A stretch of 64,000 nucleotides of DNA from an uncultured Collinsella sp. GTDB taxonomy: Bacteria; Actinomycetota; Coriobacteriia; Coriobacteriales; Coriobacteriaceae. The stretch spans positions 87,509 through 151,508 of the forward strand of contig CABUTN010000001.1 of assembly GCA_902494565.1 (NCBI GenBank), in the 5' to 3' direction. The notes beneath the pieces are model-generated. The model did not search any database. It saw only the letters and a list, made by a program, of their open reading frames with translations, and had not been told where the DNA came from. The translations under genes and the position numbers were made by a program. Positions 50,737 through 59,822 of this stretch are shown in pieces. The first letter of the stretch is position 1, and each line of letters opens with the position of its first letter.

Positions 50737-53331
50737 TTACTTGTCGGCGGCTGCTTTCTTGGCAGTCGACTTCTTCGCGGTCGCCTTCTTGGAGGCAGTG
50801 GCTTTCTTAGCCGTCGTCTTCTTGGCCGCCGTCGTCTTCTTTGCCGTGCTCGCCTTGGTTGTGGTCTTGCGGCCGCGGGCGGGCTTCTTCTCCTTGGTCG
50901 GGCAGTCCATGTTGACGCAGATACGCCACGGGCCGCGCGCCGTGTTGACCACCACGATGGGGGCACCGCACTCGGGGCAGGTCTCGCCCGTCGCCTCGAG
51001 CTTGCCACGCGCCGGCAGCGGATAGCTCACGCCGCAGTCATCGTAGTTGGTGCAGCGGATAAAGCGCTTGCCGCTCTTTTCGCTCTTGTGCGCGATCAGG
51101 TCGCCATGGCGTCCTGCCTCGGCGCACACCTTGCACTCGCCCACCTTAAGGTCGGGCTCGTAGTTGGTGGGGCACGTGGGGTTCACGCAGATCTCGAAAG
51201 CCTTCTGGCGGAACGGCTGGCACTTAATGCGCGGTGCACCGCACTCGGGACACACGGCCGCCTCACCCTCGAGCGGGCTTACCTTGACGCCGCTCGGCAC
51301 CGGATAGGTCACGTCGCAGTCGGGCCAGCCCATGCAGCCGATAAAGCTGCCACGGGTCTTGGCACTCGTCTTCATAACCAGGTCCTTGCCGCACTTGGGG
51401 CAGGCGCCCACGCGCGCATCGGCCGTAACGGCGTCGCTGATAGCGTCGCCCAGTTCCTGCGTATGCTTGAGCAGCTCGTCGAGCACACCGGCCAGCAGCG
51501 CGCGCGAGTGCGTCACGACATGCTCTTCGGTGTCCTCGCCGCGCTCCACGCGGGTCATGTCGCCGTCGAGCTCGCTGGTCATATCGGGGCTCGTGATGCG
51601 CGGGGCAAACTGCGACAGCGCATCGATGATGGCGATACCCAGCTGGCTCGGCTCCACGGGATCGTTTTTGAGGTAGCGCACGGCGTACAGGCGCTCGATG
51701 ATGCTCGCGCGCGTGGACTTGGTACCCAGGCCGCGCTTCTCCATCTCCTGCACGAGCTTGCCCTGGCTGTAGCGCGCGGGCGGCTCGGTCTGCTTGGCCT
51801 CGAGCTTAATGTCGAACACGTCGACCGTATCGCCCTGCTCCAGCGGCGGCATCTGCTCGTCGCGTTTAAGGCCGTACGGGTATGCCTCGCGGAAACCCGG
51901 GGTAACGAGCACGTCGCCCGAGGCCACGAACGGCTCGCCGTTGACGTCGAGCTCGAGCTTGGTGTTCTCGATGGTCGCGGGACCCATGAGCGTTGCCAGG
52001 AAGCGACGGGCGATGAGGTCGTAGAGCTTGCGCTGACCGCCGTCGAGCATGGACGGATCGCCCTCACCCGTGGGATAGATAGGCGGGTGGTCAGTGGTCT
52101 CGACCTTGCCGCGCGTGGGCTTCATGGGACCGGCGAGCACCTTTTTGCACACGGGCGCCAGCGCCGGGTTGATCTTTGCCAGGTCGCTCACCACGGCGCC
52201 CAGATCGAGCGTCGCAGGGTACACGGTATTGTCGACACGCGGGTAGCTGATGAGACCGGCCATGTAGAGGGACTCGGCGATGCGCATGGTGCGTGCGGGC
52301 GAGATGCCCTCGGCCGCGGCGGCAGCCTGCAGCGAGGTCGTCGCAAACGGCGTGGGCGGCTGCTGCTTACGCGAGCGCTTGGTCACCGCGGCAACGGTCG
52401 CCGTCTTGGCGCCGTCGACGTGACCATACGCCGTCTCGGCAGCATCTTTGTCGGTAAAACGCGCCGTCTTGTGCGCAATCTTAAAGCGGTCGTCCTCGGC
52501 GGCGCCCTGTGCGGCACCCATGCCGCGAATCTGCCAATAGTCCTCGGGCACAAACGCCATGCGCTCGCGCTCGCGCTCGACCACCAGGGCAAGCGTCGGT
52601 GTCTGCACGCGGCCGGCAGAACGCACGTTGCCAAAGCCGCCGAACTTGGCGAGCGTCAGGTAGCGCGTGAGCACCGCGCCCCAAATGAGGTCGATGTGCT
52701 GGCGGCTCTCGCCGGCGTCGGCCAGATTCTGGTCGAGCGAGACGAGATTATCGAAGGCCTGCGTAATCTCGGCCTTGGTAAACGAAGAGTATTGGGCGCG
52801 GGCAACCGGCAAGTCGGGTGCCACCTCACGCACCTTGTTGAGGGCGTCCGAGCCGATCAGCTCGCCCTCGCGGTCGAAGTCCGTAGCGATGATGACACTG
52901 TCGGACTTCTTAGCCAGGTTCTTGAGCGAGCGAATGAGCTCTTTCTCGGCCGGCAGCTTAATGACGGGTGCCCAGGTGAGGTAGGGCAGACTCTCAAGCT
53001 TCCAGCCCTTGATGGAGATACCGTCGGCAAGAAACGGCTTGCGCTTGGTGTCATAGGGCGGGCGCGCCAGGCCATCGGGCATGTCGGCCGGCAGCATCTC
53101 GCCGTCCTCAGTAACCGAATACCAGCCCAGCTTTTTATCGAACAGCACGCTGTCGCAAAAATCGGGCGCAAGGATGTGACCGGCAAGACCGATCGTCACG
53201 CACTCCTCGCCCTTCCACTCAAAACGGTAAATGGCGGTGTTGTACACTTTGTCCTTTTTGGGTTTGCCCGTGGACAGACGCTCGGCGATCTGCCGCGCGG
53301 CGTCGTTTTTCTCGGCGATGATGAGCTTCAA
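50737..53331 (-). CDS. topA: Type IA DNA topoisomerase of archaeal type, with zinc fingers and histone-H1-like tail
   Basis: Relaxes negative supercoils. The 864-residue protein begins KLIIAEKNDAARQIAERLS (TOPRIM Glu7), has DFDREGELIG (acidic triad Asp151, Asp153, Glu155), GNVRSAGRVQTPTLALVVER, and the active-site Tyr363 in LISYPRVDNTVYP. The start and the TOPRIM context resemble archaeal topoisomerase I rather than E. coli TopA. C-terminal to the core are four Cys4 zinc modules (CPKCGKDLVM, CPECGAPRIK, CKVCAEAGRH, CPECGAPIVV with their second pairs) and a final tail of about 55 residues of Lys, Ala and Thr repeats, like histone H1 or mycobacterial HupB, expected to bind DNA non-specifically. 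Confidence 0.92.
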   Translation of the reverse strand: MKLIIAEKNDAARQIAERLSTGKPKKDKVYNTAIYRFEWKGEECVTIGLAGHILAPDFCDSVLFDKKLGWYSVTEDGEMLPADMPDGLARPPYDTKRKPFLADGISIKGWKLESLPYLTWAPVIKLPAEKELIRSLKNLAKKSDSVIIATDFDREGELIGSDALNKVREVAPDLPVARAQYSSFTKAEITQAFDNLVSLDQNLADAGESRQHIDLIWGAVLTRYLTLAKFGGFGNVRSAGRVQTPTLALVVERERERMAFVPEDYWQIRGMGAAQGAAEDDRFKIAHKTARFTDKDAAETAYGHVDGAKTATVAAVTKRSRKQQPPTPFATTSLQAAAAAEGISPARTMRIAESLYMAGLISYPRVDNTVYPATLDLGAVVSDLAKINPALAPVCKKVLAGPMKPTRGKVETTDHPPIYPTGEGDPSMLDGGQRKLYDLIARRFLATLMGPATIENTKLELDVNGEPFVASGDVLVTPGFREAYPYGLKRDEQMPPLEQGDTVDVFDIKLEAKQTEPPARYSQGKLVQEMEKRGLGTKSTRASIIERLYAVRYLKNDPVEPSQLGIAIIDALSQFAPRITSPDMTSELDGDMTRVERGEDTEEHVVTHSRALLAGVLDELLKHTQELGDAISDAVTADARVGACPKCGKDLVMKTSAKTRGSFIGCMGWPDCDVTYPVPSGVKVSPLEGEAAVCPECGAPRIKCQPFRQKAFEICVNPTCPTNYEPDLKVGECKVCAEAGRHGDLIAHKSEKSGKRFIRCTNYDDCGVSYPLPARGKLEATGETCPECGAPIVVVNTARGPWRICVNMDCPTKEKKPARGRKTTTKASTAKKTTAAKKTTAKKATASKKATAKKSTAKKAAADK

Positions 53332-53385
53332 AAGAGGCTCCTATCTCGTGTCTCTGCGGCTACGCCCGCCCGTGTGGCGGCCGAT

Positions 53386-54069
53386 TTACGCCCTTGCTTG
53401 CTCGATCTGCCCGATGAGCCAATCGCACCAGGCATCCATGCCCTCGCCCTTGCGCGCGCTCACGGCAAACCGCGGCGCCTGCGGATTGAGGTCATCGAGT
53501 GTCTTAGTATACCTATCCATGTCAAAATCGAAAGCCGGGGCCACGTCGACCTTGTTGAGCAGCTGCGCGCCGGCATGTTGGAAGATGCCCGGATACTTGA
53601 TGGGCTTGTCGTCGCCCTCAGGCACCGAGAGGATCATGATGGACAGGTTCTCGCCCAGGTCAAAATCGACCGGGCAGACCAGGTTGCCCACATTTTCGAT
53701 AAAGATGACGTCGATGTTCTCCAGACCGACGGCCTGGTCGAACGCATCGACAGCCTCCATGATCATGTTGCCCTCAAGGTGGCACAGGCCGCCCGTGTTG
53801 ATCTGGATGGCGGGCATACCGGCTTCCTTCATGGTGATGGCGTCGACATCCGAGGCGATATCGCCCTCAATGACGGCACAGCGCAGGCCAGCCTTGTCGC
53901 GCAGGCGCTCGTTGGTGCCCAGGATCGTGGTGGTCTTGCCCGAACCTGGGCTCGACAGCACATTGATCACATAGGTGTTTGTCTCATTAAATCGCTGACG
54001 CAGCTGATCTGCCAGGCGCTCGTTGCGCGACAGAATCGGCGACGCGATATCAATCGTTTTCTCGGCCAT
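53386..54069 (-). CDS. hypB: Hydrogenase nickel incorporation GTPase
   Basis: GTPase that delivers nickel to [NiFe] hydrogenase (or urease) precursors. The 227-residue protein has the P-loop VLSSPGSGKTTTIL, VIEGDIASDVDA, the metal-binding GGLCHLEGNMIMEA and switch motif FIENVGNLVCPVDFDLG, then LLNKVDVAPAF. It lacks the N-terminal CxxCGC motif and the His-rich stretch present in some HypB proteins. The hypA gene is 55 bases upstream; other hyp or hydrogenase genes are not in the window. Confidence 0.92.
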   Translation of the reverse strand: MAEKTIDIASPILSRNERLADQLRQRFNETNTYVINVLSSPGSGKTTTILGTNERLRDKAGLRCAVIEGDIASDVDAITMKEAGMPAIQINTGGLCHLEGNMIMEAVDAFDQAVGLENIDVIFIENVGNLVCPVDFDLGENLSIMILSVPEGDDKPIKYPGIFQHAGAQLLNKVDVAPAFDFDMDRYTKTLDDLNPQAPRFAVSARKGEGMDAWCDWLIGQIEQARA

Positions 54070-54124
54070 ACTTAGCGCTCCTTACTTTGGCCCCTTTATA
54101 CCCCATCACTAGATGGCTAGCGGG

Positions 54125-54481
54125 CTAATCGTCGGGGGTTTCGATTTCGATACTCGCGATATCGAGCTCGCGGCCGTGCAGTAGGCGCACGTTGGCACCA
54201 CCACACTGGGGACAGCGACAGTGAAAGCGATCGTGCTCAAAGACCTTGCCGCAGTCCAGACACTCGCTTTGTGGATGGACTTCCTCCACGGCAAGCTCGC
54301 AGCCGCGCGTGAGCGGGTCCTCGTCGCGAAACGTCTCCCACGCAAAGTCAAGCGCCTCGCGCACGACCTCGGTCATATCCCCGATACGCAGCGTTACCAA
54401 AACGGCGCGCGAGGCCCCCGCCCCACGCGCCGCGCGAATCACTGTATCGAGTATGCCGTTGACAATGCCAACCTCGTGCAT
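54125..54481 (-). CDS. hypA: Hydrogenase maturation nickel metallochaperone
   Basis: The 118-residue protein starts MHEVGIVNGILDTVI (His2 as nickel ligand) and has the structural zinc site CLDCGKVFEHDRFHCRCPQC. It partners with HypB. It begins six bases after the tatC stop region and is cotranscribed with hypB. Confidence 0.92.
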   Translation of the reverse strand: MHEVGIVNGILDTVIRAARGAGASRAVLVTLRIGDMTEVVREALDFAWETFRDEDPLTRGCELAVEEVHPQSECLDCGKVFEHDRFHCRCPQCGGANVRLLHGRELDIASIEIETPDD

Positions 54482-54487
54482 ACCGAT

Positions 54488-55282
54488 TTACTCCTCGTCG
54501 TCCTCTTCGTCGTCCGAAAACAGGTCCAGACGGCTCACAAACAAGCCCTCCTTGCCCTCGCGCGCGGTAATGACCACACGGGCGATGGCGAGCGAGATCT
54601 CGTAGAGCGAAAGCAGGGCACCGTACATAAGGCCCAGCGTGACGGGCGAGCCGTCGGGCGTGATCACGGCCGAGCCCACAAGCAGGCCAACGTATACATA
54701 ACGCCAGGCACTGCGGAAAGCAGCGTAGGACACGATGTGGAAGACGGACAGGTAGAAGATGATGAGCGGCAGCTCAAACGCCACACCAAAGCCGATCATA
54801 AAGAGCAGCTCCATGTTGACGTAGTTCTCCAGATCGGGCAGCGCCGTGGCGACGGCCGAGGTCTCGCCGATGAGCCACTCAAAGCCCGCAGGGATGATGA
54901 TGAAGTAGCAGAAGATTGCGCCCAGGAAGAACAGCACCGTCGAGGCGAGCACCGTGGGCACAACCCATTTGCGCTCGTTGGGGCGAAGCGCCGGCAGGAA
55001 AAATGCCAGAATCTGCCAGATGATCATGGGCGTGCACATGACCACGGCCATCTTGATGGCCAGCGAGAAGCGCAGTCCAAAGCCGCCGAGCGTGGTGGTG
55101 ATGTAGAACTTACCGTCCGGCACAAAGGAGCGGATGGGGTCTTCCAGGATGTCGAGCACCACGGGCGTGGCGAAATAAAGCACGATGGCGGCGGCAAACA
55201 CCGACACGACCACGATGGTCAGGCGGCGACGGAGCTCGCCCAGGTGATCGAAGAGCGGCATGCGCGCAGGTCCGATAGGCAT
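54488..55282 (-). CDS. tatC: Sec-independent protein translocase TatC
   Basis: Six-helix membrane receptor of the twin-arginine export system. The 264-residue protein starts with the conserved MPLFDHLGELRRRLTIVVVS and has FYITTTLGGFGLRFSLAIKM and FFLPALRPNERKWVVPTVLA. Start may be ATG 55282 (overlapping the tatA stop) or the ATG at 55261. The C-terminus is acidic (DDEEDDEE). Pairing with tatA and hypAB fits export of Tat substrates such as hydrogenases. Confidence 0.93.
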   Translation of the reverse strand: MPIGPARMPLFDHLGELRRRLTIVVVSVFAAAIVLYFATPVVLDILEDPIRSFVPDGKFYITTTLGGFGLRFSLAIKMAVVMCTPMIIWQILAFFLPALRPNERKWVVPTVLASTVLFFLGAIFCYFIIIPAGFEWLIGETSAVATALPDLENYVNMELLFMIGFGVAFELPLIIFYLSVFHIVSYAAFRSAWRYVYVGLLVGSAVITPDGSPVTLGLMYGALLSLYEISLAIARVVITAREGKEGLFVSRLDLFSDDEEDDEE

Positions 55283-55881
55283 TACTCATCGCCTCCCTTC
55301 GGGGCGTCGGCGGCAGCGGCGTCGTCCTCGGCCTCGAGCTCGCGAGCGAGCTGGTCGACGACGGCCTTGCGCTTGCGAGGGCGACGGGCGTAGAGGTCAG
55401 CCGTCGTGGGCTCTGCCGGCTCGGGCTCGGGCTCCGGCTCTGCAGCAGATTCGGGCTCGACGGCGGCAGCGGTGGCAGCGGTGGCAGCGGCAGGCTCGGC
55501 ACCCTCGGCCTCGGACTCCTCAGCAGCACCCTCGCCCTCGGCGGCAGCCTCGCTCGCGGCCTTCTCGGCAGCAAGACGGGCACGGCGCTCGGCAAAGGTC
55601 TCCTTCTTGGCGGGCGCTGCCGTCTCGGCGGCATCCTCGTCCGCATCGGAATCGTCGTCGGTCGCAGCAGCCTTCTTGGGCTTGACCGGGGCCGACGCGG
55701 CCTCGCTCACCGGATCGATTATCTCGGACTGAACAACGGCCGTCATCTTTTCCTGCGTCTCGCGGAACTGACGGATGGCACGGCCGATCGTGCGGCCCAT
55801 CTGTGGGAGCTTATCCGGGCCAAACAGCAAAAAGCCGAAGACCACGATGATCGCGAGCTCACCCTCTCCAATACCAAACAC
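55282..55881 (-). CDS. Twin-arginine translocase subunit TatA/TatB
   Basis: A GTG start at 55881 with GGAGG upstream gives 199 residues: one N-terminal membrane helix (LAIIVVFGFLLFGPDKLPQM), the amphipathic helix IGRAIRQFRETQEKMTAVVQ, then a long Ala/Glu/Pro-rich acidic tail ending in RRPRKRKAVVDQLARELEAE. The FGPDKLP hinge is typical of TatA/TatB. Only one such gene is seen here, so it may serve both roles. The tail is longer than in most TatA proteins. Confidence 0.88.
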   Translation of the reverse strand: MFGIGEGELAIIVVFGFLLFGPDKLPQMGRTIGRAIRQFRETQEKMTAVVQSEIIDPVSEAASAPVKPKKAAATDDDSDADEDAAETAAPAKKETFAERRARLAAEKAASEAAAEGEGAAEESEAEGAEPAAATAATAAAVEPESAAEPEPEPEPAEPTTADLYARRPRKRKAVVDQLARELEAEDDAAAADAPKGGDE

Positions 55882-56035
55882 ACATACCTCCAAGGCTCGA
55901 TGTGAGTCGAGCCCGCACCGCGCCATTCGGCCGGAACTCGTCTATTCATTCGGTCAAGTATAGCGCCCGGACGCCAAAACGTCCGAGCGCATCACAAACA
56001 TATGCCAAACGGCACGCCCTTTTGGGGGGCAAAGA

Positions 56036-56350
56036 TTATGCAGCGGTGATCGAAATCTCCTGGTCGACACCCAACAGCTGGACCACGCGCATCACCGGGG
56101 GCTGCACATTGGTGCAGCTAAAGCGCTTACCGTGGTCGACCGCGTGGTGCGCGGCGCCCACGAGCACGCCAATGCCCGTCGAATCGATGTAGCTCACCTG
56201 GGCAAAATCGAGCTCAACGGCCTCAGTGGGCTGCTCGAGCGCCAGGTCGATAGCATTGCGCAGGCTATCGGCGTTAGAGATATCGATCTCGCCGGTTACC
56301 TTAATGGTGTAGATCTCCGGCGTGGGGTTGGTGGAAATACCCAAATCCAT
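56036..56350 (-). CDS. STAS-domain anti-sigma factor antagonist
   Basis: A 104-residue SpoIIAA-like protein: YTIKVTGEIDISNADSLRNA, ELDFAQVSYIDSTGIGVLVG with the phosphorylatable Ser in IDSTG, and HGKRFSCTNVQPPVMRVVQL. It would release a sigma factor by binding an anti-sigma kinase. No kinase or sigma gene adjoins. AAAGGAG precedes the ATG. Confidence 0.88.
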   Translation of the reverse strand: MDLGISTNPTPEIYTIKVTGEIDISNADSLRNAIDLALEQPTEAVELDFAQVSYIDSTGIGVLVGAAHHAVDHGKRFSCTNVQPPVMRVVQLLGVDQEISITAA

Positions 56351-56401
56351 GTATACGCTCCTTTACGTATCGAAAGTGCGGATAGTACGGGAAGCCGCGC
56401 G

Positions 56402-57706
56402 TTAGGCGCGCTCGGCACGCGCAAGCTCGGCAGCGACAAGCTTGACGGCCAGCACCAGCACATCGAGCGCGGCCTCCAGGTCCTCGACCGTGGGATAGCT
56501 CGGCGCGATGCGGATGTTGGTGTCGCGCGGGTCCTTGCCATAAGGCCAGGTGGCACCAGCCGGCGTGAGCTTGACGCCCAGGTCGGCGCAGAGCGCGGCG
56601 ACCTTCTGGGCTGAACCCTCGGGACCATCGAAGCTTACAAAGTAGCCGCCGCGGGGGTGCGTCCAGGTGGCGCAGCCCGTCTCGCCCAGGCCCTCGGTGA
56701 GCTTGCGCTCAACGGCCTCAAAGCGCGGGCGCAGAAACTCGGCATGCTTTTTCATGTGCTCCTTGACCGCCTCGATGGTGGGAAGGAAACGCACGTGACG
56801 TAGCTGGTTGAGCTTGTCGGCGCTGATGAGGCCGGCCTTCAGGCGCTTGGAGAACTCGGCGATGACCGCGGGGCTCGCACCGATAAAGCCGATACCGGCG
56901 CCCGGGAAGGTGATCTTGGACGTCGAGGCAAATGCCACCACGCGGTCCTCGGTGCCCGCCGCGCGAGCGAGGTCAAAGATGTTTGCGAGCTCGTCGGTCT
57001 CGTCGTACAGGTCGTGCACGCAGTAGGCGTTGTCCCAGAAGATGCGGAAATCGGGTGCGGCCGTGGGCATCTCAACCAGGCGGCGCACAGTGTCCTCGCT
57101 AAAGGTGATGCCCGTGGGGTTGGAATACTTGGGCACGCACCAGATGCCCTTGATGGAATCGTCGGCGGCGACGAGGCGCTCGACCTCGTCCATGTCGGGG
57201 CCGTTGTCGGTCATCGCGACGGGGACGTTCTCGATACCCAGATCGGCGGTGATGCCAAAGTGGCGGTCGTAGCCGGGAACAGGGCACAGGAACTTGACCT
57301 TCTTGCCGTCGTGCGCGGCCTCGTAAGCCTCCCAAGGGTCGCTACCACATGAGCCGCAACGCCAGAACATACCGGCGATATCGTGCTCGATCAAAAGGCT
57401 CGACGAACCCAGCACGAGCGTCTGCTCGGCGGGGCAGCCCAGGAACTCCCCCGCCAGCTTGCGTGCCGAGGGAATGCCCTCAAAGCAGCCGTAGTTGGAA
57501 CAGTCGACGTTGCCGTCGTGCAGGTCGGCATCGGCATTGAGGATATCGAGCATGGGTCGAGAGATGTCCACCTGGGAGGGCGACGGCTTGCCGCGGGCCA
57601 TGTCGAGCGCCAGGCCCTTGGCCTTGACCTCGGCGACCTCGGCTTTGAGCGCCTCGATGGCGGCATCGAGTTCGGTGGTTTCCATCTTCTGGTAGATCGT
57701 CTGCAT
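56402..57706 (-). CDS. PLP-dependent class I/II aminotransferase (aspartate-aminotransferase-like)
   Basis: Cytoplasmic transaminase of 434 residues in the MocR-like aspartate aminotransferase branch: LALDMARGKPSPSQVDISRP, GSSSLLIEHDIAGMFW, VPKYSNPTGITFSEDTVRRL, DNAYCVHDLYDE and the PLP Lys in ASTSKITFPGAGIGF; Arg in RIAPSYPTVEDL for the substrate carboxylate. Substrate probably aspartate or another dicarboxylic amino acid. AAAGG lies eight bases before the ATG. Confidence 0.88.
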   Translation of the reverse strand: MQTIYQKMETTELDAAIEALKAEVAEVKAKGLALDMARGKPSPSQVDISRPMLDILNADADLHDGNVDCSNYGCFEGIPSARKLAGEFLGCPAEQTLVLGSSSLLIEHDIAGMFWRCGSCGSDPWEAYEAAHDGKKVKFLCPVPGYDRHFGITADLGIENVPVAMTDNGPDMDEVERLVAADDSIKGIWCVPKYSNPTGITFSEDTVRRLVEMPTAAPDFRIFWDNAYCVHDLYDETDELANIFDLARAAGTEDRVVAFASTSKITFPGAGIGFIGASPAVIAEFSKRLKAGLISADKLNQLRHVRFLPTIEAVKEHMKKHAEFLRPRFEAVERKLTEGLGETGCATWTHPRGGYFVSFDGPEGSAQKVAALCADLGVKLTPAGATWPYGKDPRDTNIRIAPSYPTVEDLEAALDVLVLAVKLVAAELARAERA

Positions 57707-57855
57707 GGGTGCGACCTTTCACGAAGCGGTACGTTGCAGTTCGTCTAAGTATAGACCGCCACCGCCGCAACGGTATGAAGCCGTGATAGATTAAGTCCAT
57801 CGCAATAAATTACGAATCGCCGCGCATGCCGGCGTGAAGCGCCCAAGGAGGCACT

Positions 57856-58110
57856 ATGGAGTACGGATCGTTCCAGGCCGAGGAATTCGGCGACCTGCAG
57901 CGCCTGGTCGACGGACTGTTTTACGACCGCCACACCATCGACCGCCTGGATCTCATCGTGCAGGCCGAGATCTTGGACCTCGCGCCCGATCTCATGGAAA
58001 TCGTCAACCTGCTACCGCCCGGCTATTACGACCGCCAGTCACTTTGCGACCAGCTCAACTCCGCCTTGGCCGCCCACGGCTGGGGCGCCATCTACGGCAC
58101 CGTGGAATAA
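57856..58110 (+). CDS. Small hypothetical protein
   Basis: 84 residues with a strong AAGGAGG site seven bases before ATG. Acidic, mostly helical (FGDLQRLVDGLFYDRHTIDR, LIVQAEILDLAPDLMEIVNL, LLPPGYYDRQSLCDQLNSAL). No family recognised; no membrane segment. Followed by a clear terminator, so it is a real short transcription unit. Confidence 0.75.
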   Translation: MEYGSFQAEEFGDLQRLVDGLFYDRHTIDRLDLIVQAEILDLAPDLMEIVNLLPPGYYDRQSLCDQLNSALAAHGWGAIYGTVE

Positions 58111-58141
58111 GCCTAGTCATTTAAGAACGTCCCCAATGACT

Positions 58142-58179
58142 AAAACGCCGCTTGTGATGGTGTTCACAGGCGGCGTTTT
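58142..58179. terminator. Bidirectional terminator
   Basis: AAAACGCCGCTTGTGA / TCACAGGCGGCGTTTT stem (one mismatch) with T-runs on both sides; lies between the small gene and nhaA, which converge. A GTCCCCAATGAC half-element precedes it at 58127. Confidence 0.88.
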
Positions 58180-58196
58180 CAAACTTGTATGTGCTC

Positions 58197-59555
58197 TTAC
58201 TCGTCCTTGGGCGCGGGGTGTTTGCAGACCACGCTCATGTAGATCATGCCAAGCACGGCCGCGGTGACCGAACCGGCAAGGATGGCGGCCTTGGCAGCCA
58301 GAACCTCAAACTGGGCCGTCGGGAAGGCAAGGCCGCTGATGAGGATCGACATGGTGAAGCCGATGCCGCCCAGAATGCCCACACCGGCAATCATGTGCCA
58401 GTTGACATTGCGCGGCAGCTCGGAAATCTTGAGCTTAACCAGGGCAAACGTCATGCCAAAGATTCCGATCGGCTTGCCCAGCAGCATGCCAAAGTACACG
58501 CCGAGCGTCACCGGGTCGGTGAGCAGCGTGCTCATGTCCACGCCCACTAGGCGAACCTGCGCGTTCACGAACGCAAAGATCGGCAGAATCACAAAGTTGA
58601 CCGGCGTGGAGATCAGACGCTCCATGCGGATGAGCGGCGGGGTCACGCGGTGCATGACGCGCTCGACCTTGGTGGTCGAGACGGTAAAGTCATGCTGACC
58701 CAGGATGTGCGCCTCGTCATCGTAGCGGTCATCGAGCAGCGGCAGGCACTCCCCCAACCAATCGGTGAGGCTATCGAGCTTGACGCCGCACTTGGCCGGG
58801 ATGGTGAAGGCCAGGATGACGCCGGCAAGCGTAGCGTGCACGCCGCTCTTGAACATGCAGAACCACAGCAGCAGGCCCAGCACCGAGTACGGGGCAAGGC
58901 GGTAATGCTGCGTCCTGTTGAGCCACACGAGCGCGCAGGTCACAAGCGCGGCGGCGCCCAACCAAAACGGATTGGGGCTCTGACCGTAGAAGATGGCGAT
59001 GGCGGCGATGGAGATGAGGTCGTCGGCGATGGCGAGCGTCGAGAAGAACACACGCACGCCGTTGGGCACGCGATTGCCCAAAAGCGACAGCACGCCCAGC
59101 GCAAAGGCAATATCGGTTGCCATGGGAATGGCCCAGCCGTTGTGCGCGCCGGCATGGTTAAAGATCAGATAGATGCAGGCGGGAACGACGACGCCGCCCA
59201 CGGCCGCCAGCATGGGAAGCATAGCCTGGCGCGGGTTTTTGAGCTCGCCGACCGTCATTTCATACTTGAGCTCAATGCCCACCAGCAAAAAGAAAATCGC
59301 CATGAGGAAGTCGTTGACGAAAAGCTCAACGGTGAGACCGGCCGTAAGGTTGCCCAGACCCACATACAGCGGGGTCTCCAAAAAGTGATGGATGGCCTCG
59401 TAGGCATCGGTATTGGCGCAAATGACGGCGGCGATGGCGGCGAAGACCATGACGGCGGCGGAAATCGTGCCGTTCTCGGCGATGCGCTCCCAGATGTCGT
59501 GGCGCTCAAAACGCTTGCGCTCACGAACGTTGAACAGCTGCTCAGTTGCTGCCAT
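58197..59555 (-). CDS. nhaA: Na+/H+ antiporter NhaA
   Basis: Electrogenic sodium/proton exchanger, 452 residues, about twelve membrane helices. Conserved features: VNDFLMAIFFLLVGIELKYE, PMATDIAFALGVLSLLG and the ion-binding Asp pair in TLAIADDLISIAAIAIFY, and GIGFTMSILISGLAF. The N-terminus (RERKRFERHDIWERIAENG) is longer than in E. coli. The leader contains a terminator-like hairpin (59589-59626). Confidence 0.93.
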   Translation of the reverse strand: MAATEQLFNVRERKRFERHDIWERIAENGTISAAVMVFAAIAAVICANTDAYEAIHHFLETPLYVGLGNLTAGLTVELFVNDFLMAIFFLLVGIELKYEMTVGELKNPRQAMLPMLAAVGGVVVPACIYLIFNHAGAHNGWAIPMATDIAFALGVLSLLGNRVPNGVRVFFSTLAIADDLISIAAIAIFYGQSPNPFWLGAAALVTCALVWLNRTQHYRLAPYSVLGLLLWFCMFKSGVHATLAGVILAFTIPAKCGVKLDSLTDWLGECLPLLDDRYDDEAHILGQHDFTVSTTKVERVMHRVTPPLIRMERLISTPVNFVILPIFAFVNAQVRLVGVDMSTLLTDPVTLGVYFGMLLGKPIGIFGMTFALVKLKISELPRNVNWHMIAGVGILGGIGFTMSILISGLAFPTAQFEVLAAKAAILAGSVTAAVLGMIYMSVVCKHPAPKDE

Positions 59556-59588
59556 GGGCGGCTCCTTTCACGGGAAAGCTCCCGTCTT

Positions 59589-59626
59589 AAAAAAGCACGG
59601 CCCGCCCAAGTGGCGGCGCCGCGCTC
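59589..59626 (-). terminator. Terminator-like hairpin in the nhaA leader
   Basis: On the minus strand GCGCGGCGCCGCC pairs with GGCGGGCCGTGC (one bulge, one G-U) and is followed by TTTTTT, 33 bases before the nhaA ATG. A second small hairpin (ACGGGA/TCCCGT) adjoins the ribosome site. The arrangement could be transcription attenuation of nhaA. Confidence 0.6.
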
Positions 59627-59763
59627 TAACGTATTACGCTTGCATCTAGCCTACCCTGCACGACAAGCACGCAGGCGTGACCGAAAAGCGGAACCACAGG
59701 TTGAACATTATTTGCTCAACGGCACGGGCACGCCTGTCCAGGAGACGACGCGGCGACGTGCAC

Positions 59764-59803
59764 AAAAAACGACCGGAGCGCGGGGCGTCCGCGATCCGGT
59801 CGT
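59764..59803 (-). terminator. Terminator after ppaC
   Basis: ACGACCGGATCGCGG / CCGCGCTCCGGTCGT stem on the minus strand, followed by TTTTTTG. Confidence 0.9.
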
Positions 59804-59822
59804 GGCGTTTGGTCAACTAAAC

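Noticed and set aside
50740..50900. Short repeated units, looked at as a possible repeat array or CRISPR
   Set aside because: They encode the Lys/Ala/Thr tail of the topoisomerase in frame; unit lengths vary and there are no spacers.
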